Both the position numbers and the translations under genes were made by a program. DNA of 51,337 bases, from the NCBI GenBank assembly GCA_017439305.1, contig JAFSJK010000082.1, forward strand, positions 1 through 51,337, written 5' to 3'. Below, piece by piece: positions 9,594 through 17,155 of this stretch. The notes under the pieces are model-generated. The model saw nothing but the letters and a program-made list of their open reading frames with translations. It made no database searches and was not told the DNA's origin. Source of the DNA: Bacteroidales bacterium. GTDB lineage: Bacteria; Bacteroidota; Bacteroidia; Bacteroidales; UBA932. Every line of letters starts with the position of its first letter. The stretch's first letter is position 1.

Positions 9594-10781
9594 ATGAAAA
9601 AGATTCTTTGGAGCCTTGCGCTCGTATCCACCCTCATCATCGGCTGCAGCAAGCCGGAAGAAGAGCGGAAACCCGAACCCAAGCCGGATGACAAGGAGAA
9701 ACCGGAAACGCCGGAAACGCCGGAAGGCCCCGTGGCCGAATGCGACTGGGCAGATTATTTGATCACCTTGGAATACACCACCCCGTCAACGACCGCTTAC
9801 GCCTTCACCCAAATCGATTATTCCACCCTCAAGCACAAGGACGGCAAGCTTGTCTATGAGCTGCTCGGCTTTGGCAGTTGGGATGAGATGGCCATCGCCA
9901 TCGGTGAAATCGGCGACAGCCCCGAAACCGGCAACGAAGTCCTCTATATGGGCAACGACCCCGGCACGGGCTATGACATGACCGATGCTTTCAACACCAA
10001 TGCCTTCGGTTACTGGTGCAACGGACAGGGCGGCAAGCAGAACTGGGGAGACGACGCCCGCATCTATACCGAAGCCTACTTCAATGACGAAGGTGTCCTG
10101 GTCGCAGACCTCGGTGTGATGGATGGTAAGATCAAAGCCGGCGAGACGTACACCTGCCGGATGGTTTTCCAGCGTACCAAGAGCGAAACCGAGATCATCC
10201 GTGTGGGTATCGAGTTCAAAGTCACCATCGAAGAGTTCAAGGATCCCGAGGCCGGCAAATACAACAGCGCCAACCGCAAGACCGGTGAATTCGACCTTCC
10301 GCTCGTGGAACTGACCGTTCCGGTGAATGTGTTCTACGGCGGCGTCCAGGCCGATATGTCTGCTGTCCAGGACTACCTGCAGCTCACCAAGTACGAAATC
10401 GGTCAGCTCGAGGCCGCAGTCTACGACGAGGAGACCGGTGAACTGCTCAAGGGTCTTGACATCACCAACTTCGTCGAGGGCGAAGCCGTGGCATCCAATG
10501 CCGGCGGACTGGGCGGCAACTGGATGAAGACCCCCACCGAAGTGGGTGCCTGGGGTGTCGAGAACGGTGCCTGGTTCATCGAGTTCCAGGCGGGTCTTGA
10601 CGCGATCGTCATCAGTGTCGGCACGATGCCGGGCGAAGAGGATGCCATCACCGACCTCGTCGCCGCGCTCGTGGGACAGACCGCTGATTACAAGCAGGTT
10701 ATGACCTACATTCCCGAGTTCGACGCCAAGCCGACGGTCATCAACATGACCTACAAGATCAGCTTCGTCGAGGCGCAGTAA
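9594..10781 (+). CDS. Lipoprotein with two DUF4859-like domains, probable surface ligand-binding protein
   Basis: This 395-residue lipoprotein (lipobox Cys18, IIGCSKPEEE) has an acidic Pro/Lys/Glu linker (about 20-48) and then two beta-rich domains (about 50-205 and 215-395). The first contains NAFGYWCNGQG, NWGDDARI and DGKIKAGETY. The same pattern (GFGFW...WG...DGKIKAGD) recurs at the C-termini of the paralogous peptidases at 10870 and 14975, so the domain family (DUF4859-like, named from memory) is shared across the locus. Its place right after SusD is where SusE/SGBP-type binding proteins usually sit, suggesting a surface binding role (inference). A strong terminator follows at 10793. No catalytic motif is visible. 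Confidence 0.7.
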   Translation: MKKILWSLALVSTLIIGCSKPEEERKPEPKPDDKEKPETPETPEGPVAECDWADYLITLEYTTPSTTAYAFTQIDYSTLKHKDGKLVYELLGFGSWDEMAIAIGEIGDSPETGNEVLYMGNDPGTGYDMTDAFNTNAFGYWCNGQGGKQNWGDDARIYTEAYFNDEGVLVADLGVMDGKIKAGETYTCRMVFQRTKSETEIIRVGIEFKVTIEEFKDPEAGKYNSANRKTGEFDLPLVELTVPVNVFYGGVQADMSAVQDYLQLTKYEIGQLEAAVYDEETGELLKGLDITNFVEGEAVASNAGGLGGNWMKTPTEVGAWGVENGAWFIEFQAGLDAIVISVGTMPGEEDAITDLVAALVGQTADYKQVMTYIPEFDAKPTVINMTYKISFVEAQ

Positions 10782-10792
10782 ACCACCTTTTC

Positions 10793-10823
10793 ACGGGGCT
10801 TCCGAGCGAAGCCCCGTCTTTTT
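10793..10823 (+). terminator. Intrinsic terminator inside the utilisation locus
   Basis: A 10-base-pair perfect stem (ACGGGGCTTC / GAAGCCCCGT) with a 5-base loop is followed by C and five T. It lies 11 bases after the stop of the DUF4859-like lipoprotein and should reduce transcription into the three peptidase genes. Confidence 0.85.
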
Positions 10824-10849
10824 CCGGCAGGGCCTGACCGCCCCGCCGG
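10824..10849 (+). other. Second GC-rich hairpin next to the terminator
   Basis: CCGGCAGGGC pairs with GCCCCGCCGG (one A-C mismatch) around a 6-base loop, starting directly after the T-run of the preceding terminator. It has no T-run of its own. It may stabilise the downstream peptidase mRNA or be part of an attenuation switch; this is inference. Confidence 0.5.
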
Positions 10850-10869
10850 GAACCATATACGACCCATTC

Positions 10870-13143
10870 ATGAAAAGAATCCTGAACGCCCTGTTGTTGC
10901 CGCTCCTGCTGGTTGCCGCTTGCAGCAAGCCAGAGCCGGAAACGCCCCCGGAAGACACTTTCGACGACACCATCGAAGGTACCGTGAAGTTCACCACGGA
11001 ACCCAGGCTCACCTTTTCCGGCCTCGGTGAAAGCAAGTCCCTCTTTTTCATGGTGGACTGCAACTGGAAGATCACCATCCCCGAGGGAATCGACTGGGTC
11101 AGCGTGACCCCGTCCAAGGGCGACGGATCCGGCACCCGCCAGGCCGTCTCCGTCCAAGTGGAAGCCAATCCGGATGCGAAAGCCAGGCAGACGACGCTTA
11201 CGTTCCACGCCGGCGCCAAACGGCAAACGATCTCCGTCATCCAGGAAGGGAACGTCGCTACCATCAAAAAGGAAGATGTCCCGGACCTCGACAAAATCTA
11301 TATTCCCCAGGAGCTCCGGTCCATGGACCTGTTCCGGAGTGACAGCCGCTGGTACTTCGGCCGCAGCCGCCAGAGCGAGCACTTCATCGTATTCTGGGAG
11401 CAGGGATATGAACCCTACGGAGAGACGACTCCGGGAGACCTGCCCTCCTCCAATTCCTATTATGTAGACATCGACGACCTCCTGGAAAAGGCTGAGGAAT
11501 TCTTCCGGGTCAACGTGGACATCCTGAAATTCGCCGATCTCGAAAGCGGAAAGTCCAACCTGAACCGCTACAAGATGGAAATCTTCATCCTGCACCAGAC
11601 CGAATGGCTGGCGACGGGAGGCGGCTATGACGACGTCATCGGGGCCCTGTGGATCAATCCGGCCACCTGCCACCCCGTCGGAAGTACCATCGCCCACGAA
11701 ATCGGACACAGCTTCCAATACCAGGTTTACGCCGACGCCATCGCGAACGGCGCACCCCGCAACTATTCCACCGGCTGGCGCTACGAGATCGGCCAGGGCT
11801 GCGGCTTCTGGGAGCAGAGTGCCCAGTGGCAGTCCTACCAGAGCTATGCGGAACAAGCCTTCACGACCGTGAACTTCAGCGAGTTCGTAAACAACTGCCA
11901 CCGCCACTTCACCCACGAGCACCAGCGTTACGCCTCCTATTTCCTGATGTGGCACTGGGCTTCCAAGCACGGCGTGGAGGAAATCGGCCGGCTCTGGCGG
12001 GAATCCAAAAAGCCGGAAGATCCGATCCAGACCTATCAGCGCCTGCACGGCCTTTCGATGGACGAGCTGAACGCCGACCTGTACGATTACGCCGCCCGCT
12101 GCGTCACCTGGGACTTCTCCGTCGAAGCCACCAACCTGGACGAAGGAAAACTCACCGGCCTCACGCAGCCGGTCCGGGAATTCGGCAGACCTTATGTCGG
12201 AAAGATCGGCTGGGCCGGAAACTATGACGGAGGGACCGGTTTCTACACGGTCGATCCCGCCCGTGCCCCCGAGGCTACCGGTTTCAACCATATCCGGCTG
12301 AACAAGCCCCAACCCGGAACGGAGATCTCTGTCCGGTTCGAAGGCCTTCCGAACGCGTCCGGCTTCAACCCGGTGAAGAACGCCTCCATCGCCGGTTGGA
12401 ACGTGGGCTTCGTGTGCCTGATGGAGGACGGCAGCCGTGCCTATTCCCCCACCAGCCGGGTACGTACCTCCGCCGACGTCTCCTACACGGTTCCGGACGG
12501 CTGCTCCAAACTCTGGCTGGTCGTCGCCGCCACACCGGAGACCTATCTCCAGCACCTGTGGGACGAGGACAACACCAACGACGAAGTCTGGCCTTTCCGC
12601 GTGAAATTCAGCGGAACCGACCTCTTCGGCAAACTGAACTTCGACGGGACGGAGACGCCGGAGAGCATTACGAAAGAAATTAGCCTGACCACTTCTGCGT
12701 CTGCCGGTTACGGCGGAACTTCGCTCACCCTGGACGACGACATCATCCTGGACGTCGCCAGGGCCCTGGTGATGCAGCCCTCGGACATTGTCACGGCCAT
12801 TTCCCCCGACTTCAACAATGTCAGGACCAGCCAGGTGAAATTCCTGGCCGTCAAGGCCGACGGTACGCTGGACGAATCCTACCAATCCAAGGATGCCGAC
12901 AGCTACTACTCCGCCAACGGCTTCGGCTTCTGGTTCGATGAAACCGGCGCCGTCAATTCCTGGGGCAACAGCTACACCTATCTGGAATACGATCCCGGCT
13001 CCTGGACCTGCAAGTTCGGCGTCCACCCCAACAAGGTCAGCGACGGAAAGATCAAGGCCGGGGACATCTATCCGGTTGCCGTCGCCTTCGTCCATGGCGA
13101 CTATGCAGCCACCTTACGATTCAACATCAGCATTACGGAATAA
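10870..13143 (+). CDS. Putative zinc metallopeptidase lipoprotein: BACON, HEIGH peptidase-like, DUF4859-like
   Basis: This 757-residue lipoprotein (Cys18, VAACSKPEPE) has a BACON/Ig-like domain (about 35-125), a peptidase-like core (about 130-440), a beta domain (about 440-600) and a C-terminal DUF4859-like domain (about 600-757). The core holds HEIGHSFQYQ with HExxH at 276-280, and FWEQSAQWQS with Glu315, 35 residues later, a plausible gluzincin third zinc ligand. From memory the core resembles DUF6055; I cannot confirm activity. It is the first of three tandem paralogues. Lying beside SusC/SusD and arabinofuranosidases, it may cleave a glycoprotein backbone at the surface. No promoter box is seen in the short gap after the terminator, so expression probably depends on read-through. 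Confidence 0.75.
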   Translation: MKRILNALLLPLLLVAACSKPEPETPPEDTFDDTIEGTVKFTTEPRLTFSGLGESKSLFFMVDCNWKITIPEGIDWVSVTPSKGDGSGTRQAVSVQVEANPDAKARQTTLTFHAGAKRQTISVIQEGNVATIKKEDVPDLDKIYIPQELRSMDLFRSDSRWYFGRSRQSEHFIVFWEQGYEPYGETTPGDLPSSNSYYVDIDDLLEKAEEFFRVNVDILKFADLESGKSNLNRYKMEIFILHQTEWLATGGGYDDVIGALWINPATCHPVGSTIAHEIGHSFQYQVYADAIANGAPRNYSTGWRYEIGQGCGFWEQSAQWQSYQSYAEQAFTTVNFSEFVNNCHRHFTHEHQRYASYFLMWHWASKHGVEEIGRLWRESKKPEDPIQTYQRLHGLSMDELNADLYDYAARCVTWDFSVEATNLDEGKLTGLTQPVREFGRPYVGKIGWAGNYDGGTGFYTVDPARAPEATGFNHIRLNKPQPGTEISVRFEGLPNASGFNPVKNASIAGWNVGFVCLMEDGSRAYSPTSRVRTSADVSYTVPDGCSKLWLVVAATPETYLQHLWDEDNTNDEVWPFRVKFSGTDLFGKLNFDGTETPESITKEISLTTSASAGYGGTSLTLDDDIILDVARALVMQPSDIVTAISPDFNNVRTSQVKFLAVKADGTLDESYQSKDADSYYSANGFGFWFDETGAVNSWGNSYTYLEYDPGSWTCKFGVHPNKVSDGKIKAGDIYPVAVAFVHGDYAATLRFNISITE

Positions 13144-13148
13144 AAACT

Positions 13149-14978
13149 ATGAAGAAGATTGCTTCGCTGCTGCTGGCAGCCTCTCTCCTCGTGACGGCGG
13201 GCTGGATGAACTCCTGTTCCAAGCCCGAGCCGGACCATGTGACCCCGGATCAACCCGAGCAACCGGATCAGCCGGAAAAGCCGGATTTCGATCCCAACGC
13301 CAAGATCACCTTCACCCAGGAGCCCAAATACAACTTCAGCGGAGAAGGCGGCTCCCTCAATGTCGTTTTCACCTGCACCGGTTATTGGGAGCTGGAAATC
13401 CCCAAGGACATGGACTGGATCTCCGCGTCGGTCCTCAGCGGAAAGGGCAGTACGAACCGGCAGTCCTTCAAACTCACCGCGACGGCCAATCCGGACGAAA
13501 GTGCCCGGAAAGGAACGCTGGTCCTGCGGGCTGGAGAGAACAATACCAAGAACATCTCCGTCACCCAGGACGAGAGCGTCCTCATCCTTTCCGAGAAAGA
13601 CGTCCCCAATCTGGACAAGATCTATATCCCGCTGGAATTCCGCAGCTTCGACATGTTCCGGAGCGACTCCAAGTGGTCTTTCTGCCGGAGCCGGCAGAGC
13701 GAGCATTTCATTGTCTTCTGGGACATCAAATATGGTTCGCACGGGACCACGACGCCTACGGATTGCAAGTCCCGCGCGGGCAAGACGCTGATGAAAGTGG
13801 ACATCGACGACCTGCTTGCCCGGGCGGAGGAATTCTACGACCTGAATGTGAACAAACTCAAGTTCGCCGATACCGGGAAGGGCCTGTCCGTCCTGGACAA
13901 ATACAAGATGGAAATCTTCATCATCTGGCAGGAAGAGTGGCTGGCCACCGGCTCCGGTTATGACAACACTATTGGCGCCCTGTGGGTGAATCCTTCCACC
14001 TGCCAGCCGGTAGGCAGCACCATCGGCCACGAAATCGGCCACTGCTTCCAGTACATGACCTTCTGTGACTATCTGGTCCGGGAAGGCAAGGGCGGCGACA
14101 AGGCCCCGAATGCCAACACCAACGAGGGTCCCGGCTGGCGCTATGGCTTCGGGCCGAACGGCTCCGGCGGCAACGCCTTCTGGGAGCAGACCGCCCAATG
14201 GCAGAGCATGCAGATTGAGAAATACCGCCCGGAGGCTTTCTCCGGCTGGTACGGCGAGTTTACTTCCTCCATTCACCTCCACGTGCTGCACGAGCGGCCC
14301 CGCTATGGCAATTACTTCATCCACTGGTGGTGGGTGGAAGAAAATGACAAGGACATCACGTTCATCGGCCGGCTGTGGAACGAGGCGCAGTATCCCGAGG
14401 ATCCGGTGGAAACCTACATGCGGATGACGGGGAAGGACGTGGACGCCATGAACGACTCCATGTGGGGCTATGCCGCCCATATGCTCACGTACGACACCGA
14501 AGAAATCCGGAAATACGGCACCGGTTCCATCGGAAAGACGGCCCTCGCCGCTTCCTTCCTGAAAAGGCAGGACGACTGGTGGGCGGTCGCCAGCACCCGG
14601 GCTCCGGAATCGACCGGTTCCAATGCCATCCGGATGACCCTGCCCTCTTCCGACGCTTCTTCCCGCGACGTGACGGCGACGCTCGCCTCCAACCTGGGCC
14701 TCGACGGCTGCATCAGCGGATCCGCGGCCATCGCGGGCTGGCGATACGGGTTTGTTTCCTACAACAAGGATGGCAGCACCTCCTACAGCCCCGTCTGGAG
14801 CGCCCTGGAGGAATCCCAGACCTGGACGGTCCCGGACAACGTCGAAAAACTCTGGTTCGTCGTGACCGCCGCTCCGTCCGAATATGAACGGCACCCTTGG
14901 ATCGACGAATCCGACGACAAGGACACCAAGTGGCCCTGGAAGGCCCAGTTCGAAGGAATCAAACCTTGGGGAAAATGA
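13149..14978 (+). CDS. Putative zinc metallopeptidase lipoprotein, short paralogue without the C-terminal domain
   Basis: This 609-residue lipoprotein (Cys23, NSCSKPEPD) is a close paralogue of its neighbours: Pro/Asp/Glu linker, BACON-like domain (about 50-140), core with NLDKIYIPLEFRSFDMFRSD, HEIGHCFQYM (HExxH 294-298) and FWEQTAQWQS (Glu346). It then has the shared beta domain ending at KWPWKAQFEG. Unlike the other two it stops there, lacking the roughly 140-residue DUF4859-like domain. The separation of HEIGH from the Glu is larger (48 residues) owing to a Gly/Asn-rich insert around 310-340. It starts 5 bases after the preceding gene and its TGA overlaps the next ATG by 4 bases, so translation is probably coupled. 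Confidence 0.75.
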   Translation: MKKIASLLLAASLLVTAGWMNSCSKPEPDHVTPDQPEQPDQPEKPDFDPNAKITFTQEPKYNFSGEGGSLNVVFTCTGYWELEIPKDMDWISASVLSGKGSTNRQSFKLTATANPDESARKGTLVLRAGENNTKNISVTQDESVLILSEKDVPNLDKIYIPLEFRSFDMFRSDSKWSFCRSRQSEHFIVFWDIKYGSHGTTTPTDCKSRAGKTLMKVDIDDLLARAEEFYDLNVNKLKFADTGKGLSVLDKYKMEIFIIWQEEWLATGSGYDNTIGALWVNPSTCQPVGSTIGHEIGHCFQYMTFCDYLVREGKGGDKAPNANTNEGPGWRYGFGPNGSGGNAFWEQTAQWQSMQIEKYRPEAFSGWYGEFTSSIHLHVLHERPRYGNYFIHWWWVEENDKDITFIGRLWNEAQYPEDPVETYMRMTGKDVDAMNDSMWGYAAHMLTYDTEEIRKYGTGSIGKTALAASFLKRQDDWWAVASTRAPESTGSNAIRMTLPSSDASSRDVTATLASNLGLDGCISGSAAIAGWRYGFVSYNKDGSTSYSPVWSALEESQTWTVPDNVEKLWFVVTAAPSEYERHPWIDESDDKDTKWPWKAQFEGIKPWGK

Positions 14979-17146
14979 GACATCCTTTCTTCCTGATGAT
15001 GGGGGCGGCACTGATGGCCGCCCTTTTCTCCTGTTCCAAGCCCGAGCCGATCATCGAGCCCGAACCTGAAGATACCTGGACGGAAAATACCGGCCAGATC
15101 ACCTACAATACGATACCGTCGGCCAATTTTACAGCCGAGGGCGGCGGAAAGCCCATCCGCTTCTACTGTACGGAGTCCTGGCACATAGAATGCGATGCCA
15201 CCTGGCTGCACTTCGACCCCGAGCGGGGGGAAGGTAACGGGAAAAAGGCAACCTATACAGTCAAGATAACCGCAGATCCGAACACGGAACCCGCGCTCCG
15301 GGAAGCCGGTTTCTCCATTGTCAGCGGAGAGACGAAGGCCTCCTTCACGGTCACCCAGAAAGCCCCCGTCATCATCCTGACGGACGCCGAAATCAAGGCC
15401 CGGGGCATCGACCCGTCCCGCATATACACCGGAATCACCGGCAGCCTGGAGAAGCTGAAGAGCTCCGACAGTGAGTTCTACCTGGGACGCGCCCGCGCCA
15501 GCGAACATTTCATCGTCCTGTGGGACAAAGGGTATGACGAGAGCGGTGCCATCGACCCGAACGACACCCGGACGCCCGAAAACATTCGCGTGGACGTGGA
15601 TGACCTCCTCAGGAAGGCCGAGATCTACTATGACACCTATGTGAACAAGTTCGGGATGCGCGGACCGGAAGGCCAGTCGTATCTGGACAAGTACTATCTG
15701 ACCATCTGCCTGTACGGGACGACCAACTGGAAGGCCGAAGGCGGCGGAAGCGGCAACATGGGCGGCCTATGGGTGAGCGCGACGGCCTGCCAGCCGACAG
15801 GAAGCACCGTGGCCCATGAGATCGGGCATGCCTTCCAGTACCAGGTGTATGCCGATTTCGGCCAGCGGGACGCCGGGTTCATGCAGAGCGGCGGCGTGTT
15901 CTGGGAGGCCTGTGCCAACTGGCAGAGCTACAACCTCTACGCCGAGCAAGCCTATAACTCCGATAACTTCCGCGTGTTCGCGGAAAACAGCCACAAGCAC
16001 TTCCACTACTTCGACATGCGCTATGCCTCTTACTGGTTCCAGTTCCTGTGGACAGACAAGTACGGATTCGACGCCTACGGCCGGATCTGGAAGGAATCCA
16101 AGCGCACGGAGGATGCCTGCCAGGCTTATATGCGGCTCTATTGCGGCGGCGACCTCGCCACGCTCAACCGGGACCTGTACGAATATGCCGCCCGCTGCGC
16201 CACCTGGGATTTCGCCACGGAGGTGGTGAACCTGGATGAGCAGGGAAACGTTGCCCGGACAGCGCCCATGCGTGATTTCGGCAAAGACTACATCGGCAAC
16301 ATCGGCTGGGTGGGGTCGGATGACGGAGACGGCTGGAGCAAGGTCGGAGACGGCCGCGCGCCGGAAGCCACCGGCTTCAACATCATCCGCCTCAAGCCTA
16401 CCGCCGGAGAAACGGTCTCGGTAGAATTCGAAGGACTTGCCAAAAAGGCCAATGCCGGCTGGACCTACGGGTTTGTCGCCTTGCTTTCTGATGGTTCCCG
16501 CGCCTACAGTGACGCCTCCCTGACCGACGGCAACGGCAGCGCTACCTGGACGGTCCCCGCATCGACGGACAAGCTCTGGCTGGTCGTTTCCTGCACTCCG
16601 TCAAGGTATTACGGAAGCGAGCAGGGCGGAACCTGGCCCTACCGCGTGCGCTTCACCGGAACGGACCTCATCACCAAGATCGATTTCACCGGCGACGAAA
16701 CGCCGCACGACACGGAAATCATCAAGGATGTCGATGTTCCCGCCTCCGCCGGTTACGCCGGACCTTCCTTCACCTTCGAAGCGGAGGATTATGAGAAGAT
16801 CGGACGTGCTTTCGTGATGCAGCCGTCGGAAATCGCCGCTTCCATCGCCGAACAGCGGGAAAACTATGCACGGGGGAAAGTGAAATTCGGCTCCCTCCAG
16901 CCTGACGGATCCGTCAGCTACGACTATACGGCCAATGGCTACGGCTTCTGGTATGACCCTTCCGGCGCTGTCACGCCCTGGGGCGGGACACCTACCGTCT
17001 ACACCCAGTACGACCGCACCAGCTGGACCTTCCAGCTTGGGTCCAAGCCCGGGGTCGTTTCACCCGGCCAGGACTACACCATCCGTCCGGTCTTCGTGTA
17101 TGGCGACGTCAAGGCGGTCGTCACCATCCATATGCATATCAAATAA
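14975..17146 (+). CDS. Putative zinc metallopeptidase lipoprotein, third paralogue
   Basis: This 723-residue lipoprotein (Cys20, LFSCSKPEP) has the same order as the first paralogue: BACON-like domain (about 35-130), peptidase-like core with HEIGHAFQYQ (HExxH 281-285) and FWEACANWQS (Glu311), beta domain, and a C-terminal DUF4859-like domain with YGFWYDPSGAVTPWGG. The ATG at 14975 overlaps the previous stop (ATGA) and begins a good signal peptide; the frame is open 26 codons further upstream, but inside the preceding gene. It ends the plus-strand series and converges on the GH127/GH146-type gene with 9 bases between stops. Role as for its paralogues: probable surface peptidase of a glycoprotein-directed locus, unproven. 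Confidence 0.75.
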   Translation: MRHPFFLMMGAALMAALFSCSKPEPIIEPEPEDTWTENTGQITYNTIPSANFTAEGGGKPIRFYCTESWHIECDATWLHFDPERGEGNGKKATYTVKITADPNTEPALREAGFSIVSGETKASFTVTQKAPVIILTDAEIKARGIDPSRIYTGITGSLEKLKSSDSEFYLGRARASEHFIVLWDKGYDESGAIDPNDTRTPENIRVDVDDLLRKAEIYYDTYVNKFGMRGPEGQSYLDKYYLTICLYGTTNWKAEGGGSGNMGGLWVSATACQPTGSTVAHEIGHAFQYQVYADFGQRDAGFMQSGGVFWEACANWQSYNLYAEQAYNSDNFRVFAENSHKHFHYFDMRYASYWFQFLWTDKYGFDAYGRIWKESKRTEDACQAYMRLYCGGDLATLNRDLYEYAARCATWDFATEVVNLDEQGNVARTAPMRDFGKDYIGNIGWVGSDDGDGWSKVGDGRAPEATGFNIIRLKPTAGETVSVEFEGLAKKANAGWTYGFVALLSDGSRAYSDASLTDGNGSATWTVPASTDKLWLVVSCTPSRYYGSEQGGTWPYRVRFTGTDLITKIDFTGDETPHDTEIIKDVDVPASAGYAGPSFTFEAEDYEKIGRAFVMQPSEIAASIAEQRENYARGKVKFGSLQPDGSVSYDYTANGYGFWYDPSGAVTPWGGTPTVYTQYDRTSWTFQLGSKPGVVSPGQDYTIRPVFVYGDVKAVVTIHMHIK

Positions 17147-17155
17147 ACGCCTCGG

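Noticed and set aside
10759-15011. Two long antisense frames (778 and 636 codons) opposite the first two peptidase genes
   Set aside because: Same GC effect; the plus-strand products have lipoboxes, HEIGH motifs and mutual homology.
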